DNA of 64,000 nt, from assembly GCF_017873245.1 (NCBI RefSeq), contig NZ_JAGGJY010000001.1, positions 434,001 through 498,000 of the forward strand, read 5' to 3'. Positions 1 through 8,999 of the stretch are shown piece by piece. This stretch comes from Clostridium tertium. Its GTDB lineage: Bacteria > Bacillota > Clostridia > Clostridiales > Clostridiaceae. The notes under the pieces were generated by a model. It was not told the origin of the DNA. It ran no database searches and was given only the letters and a program-made list of their open reading frames with translations. The translations under genes were made by a program, and so were the position numbers. How positions within the stretch are numbered: the first letter of the stretch is position 1; every line of letters starts with the position of its first letter.

Positions 1-1170
1 GTGCAAGCATCATTCTTTTTGGCAGGAATTGCAACGTTGATACAATTATATCCTTTTTGGAAAATAGGATCGGGATTACCAATGGTAATTGGGGTTAGTT
101 TTACTTATGTACCAACTTTAACTGCAATAGGGATGGCTTATGGTATAGAAGCTATTTTTGGAGCTCAATTAGTTGGTGGATTTGTAGCTATATTATTTGG
201 AGCTTTTTTAAAGCCAATGAGAAAGTTATTTCCACCATTAGTCGCAGGAACTGTTGTGTTTTCAATAGGATTATCTTTATATCCAACAGCTATAAGATAT
301 ATGGCTGGAGGCTCTGGTGTAAGTGATTTTGGTTCTCCAATTAATTGGGGGATAGCAATACTTACATTAATAGTAGTGATATTTTGTAATCACTTTACTA
401 AGGGGTATGCTAAATTAGCTTCAATTTTAATTGGAATTGTTGTAGGATATGTCTTTTCAGTAGCATTAGGAAGAGTTGACTTTACACCGATAATGGAAGC
501 TTCTTGGATACAAATGCCAACTCCAATGCATTTTGGAATTAAATTTGTACCTTCTGCAATAATATCTATTAGCGTAATATATATAGTTAATTCTGTTGAG
601 GCTGTAGGAGATCTTTCGGCAATAACAGAAGGTGGACTGGGTAGAGATGCGAAAGATACAGAGATTTCTGGCGGTATAATAGCAAGTGGAATAGCAAGTG
701 TAATAGGGGTTTTCTTCGGAGGGCTTCCAACTGCAACTTATAGTCAAAATGTTGGCATAGTTGCTATGACAAAGGTTATTAGTAAGTTTGTAGTAGCTAT
801 AGCAGCTTTATTTATGTTAATTGCAGGATTTATACCTAAATTTGGAGCTTTAATTACAACAATACCTCAAAGTGTTTTAGGTGGAGCAACTGTTATTGTA
901 TTTGCAATGATTACAATGACTGGTATTAAGATAATAATTAAAGATGAATTATCAAGCAGAAATGTGAGTATTGTTGGTCTTTCTGTTGCTCTTGGAATGG
1001 GAGTAACACAAGTTCCAGGAGTTTTAGATGCATTTCCAAGTGGAGTGGGTATGGTTTTTGGAAGTTCACCAGTTGTAATAACAACTATAGTAGTAATACT
1101 GTTAAATTCTATTTTGCCAAAGCAAACTATAGAAGATGAAGAGAATGAAAGAAATAAAATAGAAGGATAA
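1..1170 (+). CDS. NCS2-family purine (xanthine/urate) permease, 5' partial
   Basis: Integral membrane purine:cation symporter of the NCS2 (nucleobase-ascorbate transporter) family. The 389 visible residues are almost all hydrophobic helices. The family signature lies near residue 250: PTATYSQNVGIVAMTKV, where the QNVG-TK version is usual for urate/xanthine carriers. The GTG at base 1 is an internal Val; about 50 N-terminal residues, including the usual Gln-His of TM1, lie outside the window. The protein ends in a charged tail and is followed by a hairpin terminator. Its position at the head of a purine-catabolism cluster supports xanthine or urate as substrate, but which of the two cannot be told from sequence. 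Confidence 0.88.
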   Translation: MQASFFLAGIATLIQLYPFWKIGSGLPMVIGVSFTYVPTLTAIGMAYGIEAIFGAQLVGGFVAILFGAFLKPMRKLFPPLVAGTVVFSIGLSLYPTAIRYMAGGSGVSDFGSPINWGIAILTLIVVIFCNHFTKGYAKLASILIGIVVGYVFSVALGRVDFTPIMEASWIQMPTPMHFGIKFVPSAIISISVIYIVNSVEAVGDLSAITEGGLGRDAKDTEISGGIIASGIASVIGVFFGGLPTATYSQNVGIVAMTKVISKFVVAIAALFMLIAGFIPKFGALITTIPQSVLGGATVIVFAMITMTGIKIIIKDELSSRNVSIVGLSVALGMGVTQVPGVLDAFPSGVGMVFGSSPVVITTIVVILLNSILPKQTIEDEENERNKIEG

Positions 1171-1180
1171 TTTGATTAAT

Positions 1181-1225
1181 AAGGCCTATGCATAAAAAAG
1201 TAGAATTTTTATGCATAGCCTTTAA
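1181..1225 (+). terminator. Terminator after the purine permease
   Basis: Inverted repeat AGGC(C)TATGCATAAAAA / TTTTTATGCATAGCCTTT with a short loop, right after the permease stop. It ends about 57 bases before the -24 element at 1282, so the same dyad could also serve as an activator site. Confidence 0.7.
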
Positions 1226-1281
1226 TATATTTTAAGGCAATAACATAGTAAAATATTATAATTATATAATTAGTAAAATAA

Positions 1282-1297
1282 TGGCATAAGAATTGCT
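1282..1297 (+). promoter_or_regulatory. Sigma-54 (-24/-12) promoter before the YgeV-like activator
   Basis: TGGCAT-N5-TTGCT with exactly 12 bp between the invariant GG (1283) and GC (1295). This matches the RpoN consensus TGGCAY-N5-TTGCW at every position. The predicted start is near 1308, about 50 bases before the ATG. It implies activator-dependent, possibly autogenous, expression of the regulator. Confidence 0.82.
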
Positions 1298-1358
1298 ATG
1301 AATAATATAATATAAGTAAAATACATGGTTATATAAAAGATAAAAGAGGTGTTATGGT

Positions 1359-3119
1359 ATGTCGTCTATATTGAAAGAAATTCAAGGTGCTGTAATGAAA
1401 TATATTAATATAGTTGAAAAAATATTAATGGTTGATGTAGAAGTGGTTGATGAAAATTTAATAAGAATTGCAGCAACAGGAGCTTATAGAAATAGAATAG
1501 ATAAAGATATATCAAAGCAAGGATATGCATATAGAGAAGTTTTAAAATCTGGAGAATTTAAAGCTATAACTGAACCAGGAAAAGATATTATTTGTAGTAG
1601 TTGTATAAAAAGAGGAAAATGTGAAGAACTATTTGAAATGAGTACACCAATAAAGTTTCAAGGAAGAATTATTGGTGTTATAGGCTTGGTTTGTTTTAGT
1701 AAAGAGCAAAAAGATCAGATACTTGCTAGATTTGAAAATTATAAAGCTTTTATGGAACAAATAGCTGAATTTATAAGTACAGCAGCATATGAAGATTTTC
1801 AAAGAAAAAGGGAAGATGTAGTAGTAAAATCATTAAATTTAATTATAGATAAAATGGATCAAGGAGTAATGGTTTTAAACAAAAATGATAAAGTAACACA
1901 TATAAATTCTAAAGGTGTAGAATTAATTAAACATGTTGATAATTTTTTTATATCAAAGGTGTCTATTGAGCCTACAGGAGATAGCTTATTTCAGATGGAA
2001 ATATATAAAGTATATATTGGAAGTCAATCCTTTCAATTTATAGGTAATATTTTTCCAATGGGACTAAATGATAATCAGTTTGATAAAATTTTCATGTTTA
2101 GGGACTATAAAGGATTTAGGGATAATATATCAGAATATACTAATATAAAAAATGTAATAAAGACAGAAAATATTTTAGGACAAACTAAGATAATGCAGGA
2201 CTTGAAAAGAAAAGTAAAAAAAATAGCTTTATCAACTTCAACGGTATTAGTAACTGGGGAAAGTGGTACTGGTAAAGAGGTGTTTGCAAGATCTATACAT
2301 AATGAAGGAAATAGAAAAGCGAAGGCATTCGTTGCAATAAATTGTGGTGCTATTCCAGATACTTTATTGGAAAGTGAATTATTTGGATACGTTAAAGGTG
2401 CATTTACTGGTGCAGACCCTATGGGTAAAATTGGAAAATTTGAACTTGCCAATAAGGGAACTATTTTTTTAGATGAAATTGGTGATATGCCAATATATCT
2501 TCAAACAAAGCTACTAAGAGTACTACAAGAGAGAAAAATAACAAGGGTTGGTTCAAATAAAGAAATTGATATAGATGTAAGAGTTATTGCAGCAACAAAT
2601 AAAAATTTAAAGGAATTAATAAAGGAAAATAAGTTTAGAGAAGATTTATATTATAGATTAAATGTAATACCTTTTGAAATTCCTCCATTAAGAGAAAGAA
2701 TAGATGATATTGAGATATTAATAGAATTTTTTATTAATAAATATACAAATTTATTGGATAAGAGTTTTGAAAATATAGTGATGACAGAAGAAGTAAAGAA
2801 GGCTTTTTATAGATATTCTTGGCCAGGAAATGTTAGAGAGTTAGAAAATACTATAGAATTTATAGTTAATATGATAGGAGTAGATGGAATAATAGATAAA
2901 GAAGTTATACCTAAGAATATTTTATTATGCGAAAAAGTTGAAAGAAGATTAGATAGCAGTGAAATTGTTCCTCTTAAAGAATTAGAAGAAATGGAAATAA
3001 AAAAAGCATTAGATATTTATGGTACAACAACAGAAGATAAGAAGATGATTGCTAAAAAATTAGGAATTGGGATAGCAACATTATATAGAAAGATTGACGA
3101 GTACAGATTATTAAAATAG
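1359..3119 (+). CDS. Sigma-54-dependent activator, YgeV-like
   Basis: Enhancer-binding protein of 586 residues, close to the roughly 590 of E. coli YgeV. Order: an N-terminal GAF-like sensory region (1-150) with a Cys cluster C79-x2-C82-x5-C88 and C112; a PAS-like segment (about 165-275); an AAA+ domain from about 285 with Walker A GESGTGKE, sigma-54 contact loop GAFTGA, Walker B GTIFLDEIGD and the RLNVIPFEIPPLRER box; and a Fis-type HTH ending LGIGIATLYRKIDEY. RBS AAAGAGGTG precedes the ATG. Downstream sigma-54 promoters at ygeY and ssnA are likely targets. The Cys cluster could hold a metal or Fe-S centre (inference). The signal is probably a purine or redox cue; neither is proven. Confidence 0.88.
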   Translation: MSSILKEIQGAVMKYINIVEKILMVDVEVVDENLIRIAATGAYRNRIDKDISKQGYAYREVLKSGEFKAITEPGKDIICSSCIKRGKCEELFEMSTPIKFQGRIIGVIGLVCFSKEQKDQILARFENYKAFMEQIAEFISTAAYEDFQRKREDVVVKSLNLIIDKMDQGVMVLNKNDKVTHINSKGVELIKHVDNFFISKVSIEPTGDSLFQMEIYKVYIGSQSFQFIGNIFPMGLNDNQFDKIFMFRDYKGFRDNISEYTNIKNVIKTENILGQTKIMQDLKRKVKKIALSTSTVLVTGESGTGKEVFARSIHNEGNRKAKAFVAINCGAIPDTLLESELFGYVKGAFTGADPMGKIGKFELANKGTIFLDEIGDMPIYLQTKLLRVLQERKITRVGSNKEIDIDVRVIAATNKNLKELIKENKFREDLYYRLNVIPFEIPPLRERIDDIEILIEFFINKYTNLLDKSFENIVMTEEVKKAFYRYSWPGNVRELENTIEFIVNMIGVDGIIDKEVIPKNILLCEKVERRLDSSEIVPLKELEEMEIKKALDIYGTTTEDKKMIAKKLGIGIATLYRKIDEYRLLK

Positions 3120-3123
3120 TAAG

Positions 3124-3161
3124 TAAGAGTAAAAAATTAATTTGAAAATTTTTTACTCTTA
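3124..3161 (+). terminator. Hairpin between activator and xdhA
   Basis: Perfect 15-bp arms TAAGAGTAAAAAATT / AATTTTTTACTCTTA directly after the activator stop. No extra T-run follows, but the 3' arm itself is T-rich. It probably separates the activator from xdhABC, which has its own promoter. Confidence 0.55.
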
Positions 3162-3185
3162 TAATAAAAACATAAAAAGTAATTA

Positions 3186-3214
3186 TTGACAGCATATTAC
3201 AAAAGTAATATTAT
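3186..3214 (+). promoter_or_regulatory. Sigma-A promoter for xdhABC
   Basis: TTGACA (3186-3191), 17-bp spacer, TATTAT (3209-3214), about 53 bases before the xdhA ATG. The near-consensus match contrasts with the sigma-54 promoters elsewhere in the cluster. Confidence 0.7.
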
Positions 3215-3266
3215 TAAATAATCTACTTCTGTAAACAGTTACAAAAAGTATTTTTGGAGGTGTAAA

Positions 3267-5558
3267 ATGACTTATAAAGTAATAGGAAGCAATGTAAATA
3301 GAATTGATGCAGTTGCTAAAGTTACGGGAAAGGCAAAGTATGTTGATGATTTTTTTGAAAGGGATATGCTTATTGGAAAGGTTCTGAGAAGTCCCTATGC
3401 GCATGCAAAAATAAAAGATATAGATGTGAGCGAAGCAAAAAAAATGGATGGAGTAGAAGCCATAATAACATATAAAGATTTGCCAAATATAAAGTTTTCT
3501 ACAGCTGGCCATCCCTGGTCCTTAGAAGCTAGCCATAGAGATATCGAAGATAGACTTATACTAACAGATAAGGCAAGATTTGTTGGAGATGCTGTGGCAG
3601 CAGTTGTAGCAAAAGATGAAGTCATTGCAGAAAGGGCATTAAAACTTATTAAGGTTGAATATGAAGTTTTACCTCATATTATAAATCCTGAAGATGCAAT
3701 AAAAGAAGGCGCACCAGTTATACATGAAGAAAGACCTAATAATATTTTAAGTCAAATGGGGTCAGAATCAGGAAATGTAGATGAAGATTTTAAAAATGCA
3801 GATAAATTTTTTGAAGGTATTTATGAAACTAGTATAGTACAGCATTGTCAAATGGAAAATCATAGTGCATATGCATATGTTGATGGTGAAGGAAGAATTA
3901 TAGTTGTTTCATCTACACAAATACCTCATATAGTAAGAAGAGTGGTAGGACAAGCATTTGGAATACCTTGGGGAAAGATAAGAGTAATAAAGCCTTATAT
4001 TGGAGGCGGTTTTGGGAATAAACAAGATGTAGTTTTGGAACCGCTAACAGTAGCAATGAGCTTAGCTGCAAATGGTAGACCAGTTAGATATACTTTAAGC
4101 AGAGAGGAAAGTTTTATAGACAGTAGAACTAGACATGCTATGAAATTTAAATTTAAAACTGCAGTATCAAAAGATGGTAAGCTACTTGGAACATCTGTAG
4201 AAAATTTAGTTAATAATGGAGCCTATGCTTCACATGGACATTCAGTAACTATGAGTTCAGGTGGAAAATTTAGACCATTATATAACTTTAATTCAATTAA
4301 ATATAGTCCGAAAACAGTTTACACAAACTTACCAGTAGCAGGTGCAATGAGAGGATATGGAGCACCACAAATGTTTTTTGCTCTTGAAAGTCATGTTGAA
4401 GATATAGCAAGAGAATTAAATATTGATCCAATAGAATTTAGATTAAATAATTTAATTACTGAAGGATATGTAGAGCCAGTTAGCAAAAATATTGCTAGAG
4501 CTTTTGCACTTCGGGAATGTATTCAAAAAGGAAAAGAGTTAATAAATTGGGATAAAAAGAAAGATTTATATAAGAATCAAACTGGTGATAAAAGAAGAGG
4601 TCTAGGAATGGCGTGCTTTAGTTATTTTAGTGGTACACATCCGGTTTCATTAGAAGCTGCTGGAGCAAGAATAGTTATGAACCAAGATGGATCAGTTCAA
4701 CTACAAATTGGAGCTACTGAAATAGGACAAGGCAGTGATACTGTATTTGGACAAATGGTATCAGAAGTGTTAGGGCTTCCTTTGGATATGGTACATGTTA
4801 TAAGTAATCAAGATACTGATATAACACCTTTCGATACTGGATCTTACGCATCAAGACAAACATTTGTATCAGGTGCAGCTGTTAAAAAGGCCGCTTTAGA
4901 GGTTAAGGATAAGGTTTTACAATTTGCAAGCGATAAATGTGGATTAGATAAAGAAGCATTAGATATGGAAAATTGTAATATTATTGAAAAGGAATTGGGA
5001 AGGGTTGTTTGTTCATTAGAAGAAATAGCTATGGAATCATTTTATGACAGAATAAAATCTGCACCTATAACAAGTGATACATCTGTAAACGTTAGAAGTA
5101 ATGCAATAGCATATGGTACAACTTTTGTAGAAGTAGAAGTAGATATGAAAACTGGACAAATAGAAGTATTAGAAATTTATAATGTGCATGATTCAGGCAT
5201 AATAATGAATCATAAATTAGCAGAAGGACAAGTGCATGGTGGAGTTAGCATGTCATTAGGATATGCACTTTCAGAACAAATGTTATTTGATGAAAAAACA
5301 GGAAAAACATTAAATAATAATTTATTGGATTATAAATTACAGACAATAATGGATACTCCTAATATAGGCTCTGCATTTGTAGAAAAATTTGAACCAGCAG
5401 CTGGGTTTGGTCAAAAATCTCTTGGTGAAAATACAACAATATCACCAGCACCAGCAATACGTAATGCTGTATTAGATGCAACAGGAGTTGCCTTTAATAA
5501 AATTCCAATGAATCCTCAGTCAGTTTTTGAGAAATTTAAAGAACTTGGACTAATATAA
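3267..5558 (+). CDS. xdhA: Xanthine dehydrogenase-type molybdenum-binding subunit
   Basis: Catalytic molybdopterin subunit (763 aa, normal length) of a xanthine dehydrogenase-family hydroxylase acting on purines in the cytoplasm. Long stretches match E. coli XdhA as I recall it: STQIPHIVRRVVGQA, IGGGFGNKQDV, GAMRGYGAPQ, GATEIGQGSDTVF and, near the C-terminus, KSLGENTTISPAPAIRNAV with the catalytic Glu. RBS GGAGGTG lies 5 bases before the ATG. It is followed after 12 bp by xdhB and then xdhC, so the three form one operon. Members of such clusters can carry a labile selenium ligand rather than selenocysteine; nothing in the sequence decides that. Substrate (xanthine or hypoxanthine) is inferred. 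Confidence 0.95.
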   Translation: MTYKVIGSNVNRIDAVAKVTGKAKYVDDFFERDMLIGKVLRSPYAHAKIKDIDVSEAKKMDGVEAIITYKDLPNIKFSTAGHPWSLEASHRDIEDRLILTDKARFVGDAVAAVVAKDEVIAERALKLIKVEYEVLPHIINPEDAIKEGAPVIHEERPNNILSQMGSESGNVDEDFKNADKFFEGIYETSIVQHCQMENHSAYAYVDGEGRIIVVSSTQIPHIVRRVVGQAFGIPWGKIRVIKPYIGGGFGNKQDVVLEPLTVAMSLAANGRPVRYTLSREESFIDSRTRHAMKFKFKTAVSKDGKLLGTSVENLVNNGAYASHGHSVTMSSGGKFRPLYNFNSIKYSPKTVYTNLPVAGAMRGYGAPQMFFALESHVEDIARELNIDPIEFRLNNLITEGYVEPVSKNIARAFALRECIQKGKELINWDKKKDLYKNQTGDKRRGLGMACFSYFSGTHPVSLEAAGARIVMNQDGSVQLQIGATEIGQGSDTVFGQMVSEVLGLPLDMVHVISNQDTDITPFDTGSYASRQTFVSGAAVKKAALEVKDKVLQFASDKCGLDKEALDMENCNIIEKELGRVVCSLEEIAMESFYDRIKSAPITSDTSVNVRSNAIAYGTTFVEVEVDMKTGQIEVLEIYNVHDSGIIMNHKLAEGQVHGGVSMSLGYALSEQMLFDEKTGKTLNNNLLDYKLQTIMDTPNIGSAFVEKFEPAAGFGQKSLGENTTISPAPAIRNAVLDATGVAFNKIPMNPQSVFEKFKELGLI

Positions 5559-5570
5559 GGAGGAAGAGAC

Positions 5571-6452
5571 ATGTTTGATATAAGTAATATTTATGAACCT
5601 AAAACTATGGAAGAAGCTTTAGATATTTTAGATAATAAAGAAAATATAAAAATTATTGCTGGTGGAACAGATGTGTTAATAAAATTACACCATGGTGATA
5701 TGCTTGGAATCGAGCTTTTAAGTATAAGAAATATAGAAGAGTTAAAAGCAATACAATTAAATGAGAATGAGGATATAGAAATAGGAGCTATGTGTTCTTT
5801 TACAGATATATTTAGAAATGAAATAATAAACGAAAATATATATGTATTATCAGAAGCAGCAGTATCTATGGGTGGACCACAAGTGAGAAATATGGCAACT
5901 ATTGGTGGAAACGTGTGTAACGGGGCAGTTTCAGCAGATAGTGCAACAACATTATTTGCTTTAAATGCACAGCTTTTGTTAAGAAGAAAAAATGAAGAAA
6001 GAATAGTGCCGATAAGAGAATTTTATTTGGGACCAGGTAAGGTTAGTATTTTTCCAGATGAAATATTAATAAAGATAATAATAAGAAAAGAAGATTATAA
6101 GGGATATAAAGGAAATTATATAAAATTTAGTAATAGAAAGGCTATGGATATAGCAATGTTAGGTGTATCTGTAGTTGGAGCTATTGAAAATAATAAATTT
6201 AATGATTTAAGAATATCCTTGGGGGTAGCAGCACCAACTCCAGTAAGATGCTTAAAAGCAGAAGATTTTGCAAGGGGCATTGAAATAAATATGAAAAATA
6301 TTATAGAAATATCAGAAAAAGCATTACTAGATGCTAAACCAAGAAATTCGTGGAGAGGTTCTAAGGATTTTAGAGAACATTTGATAAAAGAATTAACTAA
6401 GAGAGGAATCTTAGAGGTAATTAAAAGGGCTGGAGGTGTAGTTAATGAGTAA
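5571..6452 (+). CDS. xdhB: Xanthine dehydrogenase FAD-binding subunit
   Basis: FAD subunit (293 aa) of the XdhABC hydroxylase, passing electrons from the Fe-S subunit to NAD+ in the family. The CO-dehydrogenase/XDH flavoprotein motifs are present: AGGTDVLIKLHHG (about residue 31) for the FAD pyrophosphate and MATIGGNVCNGAVSADSA (about 106). Start has RBS AAGGAGGAAG. The stop overlaps the xdhC start by 8 bases, implying coupled translation. It is the only clear flavoprotein of the hydroxylase family in the window. Confidence 0.93.
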   Translation: MFDISNIYEPKTMEEALDILDNKENIKIIAGGTDVLIKLHHGDMLGIELLSIRNIEELKAIQLNENEDIEIGAMCSFTDIFRNEIINENIYVLSEAAVSMGGPQVRNMATIGGNVCNGAVSADSATTLFALNAQLLLRRKNEERIVPIREFYLGPGKVSIFPDEILIKIIIRKEDYKGYKGNYIKFSNRKAMDIAMLGVSVVGAIENNKFNDLRISLGVAAPTPVRCLKAEDFARGIEINMKNIIEISEKALLDAKPRNSWRGSKDFREHLIKELTKRGILEVIKRAGGVVNE

Positions 6453-6918
6453 TGAATTTATGAAGAAAATAACTCTTACAATTAATGAAAAAAAGCATAG
6501 TCTAGAAGTGGATATAAGAGAAACTTTATTAGATGTATTAAGAGAAAGATTACATTATACAGGAGTAAAAAGAGGTTGTTCTGTTGGAGAATGTGGTGCT
6601 TGCACAGTATTGGTAGATGGAGTACCAATAGACTCATGTATATATATGGCTGTTTGGGCAGATGGGAAAGAGGTTTTAACAGTAGAAGGAGTAGAGAAAA
6701 ATGGAGAACTTTCAAAGGTGCAAAAAGCATATATAGAAGAGGGTGCAGTACAATGTGGTTTTTGTACTCCTGGGTTAGTCCTTACAACTACTTCCCTTGT
6801 AAATAGTGGTAAGAAATTTACTGATGAAGAAATAAAGAGAGAAATTTCAGGACATTTATGTCGTTGTACAGGATATCAAAAGATATTTAACGCAACAAAA
6901 AAATCTTTAGAAGAATAA
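6445..6918 (+). CDS. xdhC: Xanthine dehydrogenase 2Fe-2S subunit
   Basis: Small iron-sulfur subunit (157 aa) with the two 2Fe-2S clusters of the family. The N-terminal plant-ferredoxin-like site is CSVGECGACTVLVDG followed by a distal Cys (PIDSC). The C-terminal four-helix site is CGFCTPG and CRCTGY. The ATG overlaps the end of xdhB and has RBS TGGAGGTG. It relays electrons from the Mo site of XdhA to the flavin of XdhB. Confidence 0.94.
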   Translation: MSNEFMKKITLTINEKKHSLEVDIRETLLDVLRERLHYTGVKRGCSVGECGACTVLVDGVPIDSCIYMAVWADGKEVLTVEGVEKNGELSKVQKAYIEEGAVQCGFCTPGLVLTTTSLVNSGKKFTDEEIKREISGHLCRCTGYQKIFNATKKSLEE

Positions 6919-6972
6919 ATAAAATTAAAGTAAATTAAAGCTAATTAATTTATAAAGCCTGGAGGGGTTATT

Positions 6973-8334
6973 ATGAAAAATACCTTATTTATAAAAAATA
7001 TAAAAGCTTTAGTGACATGTGACGAGAAAGATAATTTATTTGAAAATGTAAATTTATATATTGAAGATGGAGTTATAAAATATATAGGAAATGATGTATA
7101 TGAGGCAAATGAGGTAATTGATGCAAAGGATATGTATGTTTATCCAGGACTTGTAAACAGTCATCATCATCTTTTCCAAACCTTTACTAGAAATTTACCA
7201 CAAGTTCAAAATATGGAGCTTTTTGATTGGTTAACTACCTTATATGAAATATGGAAAGGTGTAGTTTCTGAATCAGTAAGGTACAGTTCTTTAGTTGGCA
7301 TGGGAGAATTAATGAAGTACGGTTGTACAACCTGTTTTGATCATCATTATCTTTTTCCAGAAAAAGCTGAAGAAACTCTTATTGATGAACAATTTAATTC
7401 AGCTAAAGAGCTTGGAATTAGGTTTCACGCTTCAAGGGGAAGCATGAATTTAAGCAAGAAAGATGGAGGACTTCCACCAGATTCAGTTGTTCAAAAAATG
7501 GATAAGATTTTATATGATTCTGAAAGAATAATAAAAAAATATCATGATGCAAATGAATTTTCTATGAGACAAGTTGCTTTAGCACCATGCGCTCCATTTA
7601 ATGTTACAGCTGAACTTATGAAAGAAAGTGCAGCTTTAGCTAGAAAATATAATGTAAGGCTTCATACACATTTAGCAGAAACAAAGGATGAAGAAAAGTA
7701 TACTCTTGAAAGATTTAATATGAGACCTCTTGAATATATGGAAACTCTTAATTGGATCGGAAATGATGTATGGTATGCTCATGGAATTCATTTTAATACA
7801 GATGAACTTAAAGTTTTAGCAAAGACTCAAACTGGTGTAGCACATTGCCCGATTTCTAATATGAAATTATCATCAGGAATAGCAAGAATTCCAGAAATGA
7901 TAAATTTAGATGTCCCAGTAGGGTTAGCTGTTGATGGAAGTGCAAGTAATGATGGATCAAACCTTTTAGAAGAACTTAGAGTTTGCTATTTACTTCATAG
8001 ATTGAATTGGAGTAATAAAGCACCAACAGGTTATGATATATTAAAATTAGCGACAAAGGGAAGTGCTAGGGTTCTCGGAAGAAAAGATTTAGGAGAACTT
8101 TCAGTTGGAAAGGCTGCTGACTTATTTATGATAAATTCTAATAGGATAGAATTTATAGGTGCAGAATATGATCCGAAATCAATACTAGGTACAGTAGGAT
8201 GCAAAGCACCTGTGGATTATACTATAATAGCTGGGAAAGTAGTTGTGAAAGATGGTAAGCTTACTACAATAGATGAAGAAAAAACTGTTTTTAAAGCTAG
8301 AAAAGCAGTGGAAAATTTATTTGCTAAAATATAA
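6973..8334 (+). CDS. Probable 8-oxoguanine deaminase (amidohydrolase)
   Basis: Metal-dependent amidohydrolase, 453 aa. Metal and catalytic residues: VNSHHHLFQTFTRNLPQ (HxH, residue about 64), LHTHLAE, YAHGIHF and AVDGSASNDGSN. The segments LFDWLTTLYEIW, FHASRGSMNLS, GGLPPDSVV and APCAPFNV are typical of the 8-oxoguanine deaminase / AtzB-like branch rather than guanine deaminase or SsnA. Deamination of 8-oxoguanine gives urate, which the rest of the cluster can use. It sits 54 bp after xdhC behind RBS TGGAGGGG, probably in the xdh operon. Another aminopurine substrate is possible. Confidence 0.82.
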   Translation: MKNTLFIKNIKALVTCDEKDNLFENVNLYIEDGVIKYIGNDVYEANEVIDAKDMYVYPGLVNSHHHLFQTFTRNLPQVQNMELFDWLTTLYEIWKGVVSESVRYSSLVGMGELMKYGCTTCFDHHYLFPEKAEETLIDEQFNSAKELGIRFHASRGSMNLSKKDGGLPPDSVVQKMDKILYDSERIIKKYHDANEFSMRQVALAPCAPFNVTAELMKESAALARKYNVRLHTHLAETKDEEKYTLERFNMRPLEYMETLNWIGNDVWYAHGIHFNTDELKVLAKTQTGVAHCPISNMKLSSGIARIPEMINLDVPVGLAVDGSASNDGSNLLEELRVCYLLHRLNWSNKAPTGYDILKLATKGSARVLGRKDLGELSVGKAADLFMINSNRIEFIGAEYDPKSILGTVGCKAPVDYTIIAGKVVVKDGKLTTIDEEKTVFKARKAVENLFAKI

Positions 8335-8382
8335 TGAATATATAAAATTTCTTTATAAAGTAAATTAAATAAATTTATTATA

Positions 8383-8396
8383 TGGAAGCGCTTACT
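8383..8396 (+). promoter_or_regulatory. Possible CcpA operator (cre)
   Basis: TGGAAGCGCTTACT resembles the cre consensus TGWAARCGYTWNCW, deviating only at position 3, with the palindromic AAGCGCTT core. It lies in the gap before the nucleotidyltransferase gene. Inference: catabolite control inside the operon. Confidence 0.45.
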
Positions 8397-8419
8397 TAAG
8401 AATAAAGGTGTGGGGATGT

Positions 8420-8998
8420 ATGAATGGAATAATTTTAGCATCTGGATTTAGTAGAAGAATGGGGAAAAATAAATTGTTAATGAATATTGGAGAAGAAGTA
8501 ATCCTCCAAAAGATTATAAGAGAAATAAAGAAAAGTGATATTTCCAATATAATTCTAGTTGCAAGAGAAGACAACGTTATTGAGATTGGAATTAGAGAAG
8601 AAATACAGGTAATAAAAAATGAATCTGCTACTTATGGACAAAGCCAGTCTATAAAGGCTGGATTAACAAAGGTAAATGCAAGTCAAAACTTTATGTTTTT
8701 TTGTGGAGATCAGCCATTTATAGATAGTAGTTCTATAAATAAATTAATAACTGCATCTATAAGACTTAAAGATAATATAATAATACCTAGGGTAAAAGGT
8801 AAAACAGGGAGTCCTGTCATTTTTCCTAAATTTTTAAAAGATGAATTAGAGGCATTAAAAGGGGATGTTGGAGGTCGAGAAGTAATAAAAAGTAATAATA
8901 GTAAAGTTATATATGTAGATATAAATAATGATTTATTTCTTCAAGATATTGATACTATGGATGACTATAAAAAATTCATTACAAATATAGAGGAATAA
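8420..8998 (+). CDS. MocA/YgfJ-like molybdenum cofactor nucleotidyltransferase
   Basis: Nucleotidyltransferase of about 192 aa (MobA/MocA family). The N-terminal signature is GIILASGFSRRMGKNKLL, the GDQPF metal-binding motif is near residue 95, and GKTGSPVIFP follows. MocA-type enzymes attach CMP to molybdopterin to give the cytosine dinucleotide used by xanthine dehydrogenase-family hydroxylases, and YgfJ is the homologue in the E. coli xdh-ssnA region. An upstream in-frame GTG (8408) is possible, but the ATG at 8420 starts exactly at the family N-terminus. It likely serves XdhA and XdhD. No yqeB/yqeC-type selenium maturation gene is visible here. Confidence 0.85.
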   Translation: MNGIILASGFSRRMGKNKLLMNIGEEVILQKIIREIKKSDISNIILVAREDNVIEIGIREEIQVIKNESATYGQSQSIKAGLTKVNASQNFMFFCGDQPFIDSSSINKLITASIRLKDNIIIPRVKGKTGSPVIFPKFLKDELEALKGDVGGREVIKSNNSKVIYVDINNDLFLQDIDTMDDYKKFITNIEE

Positions 8999-8999
8999 T

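Noticed and set aside
1-3. GTG at base 1 as a true start of the permease
   Set aside because: NCS2 proteins need about 50 more N-terminal residues; the codon is an internal Val created as a start by the window edge.
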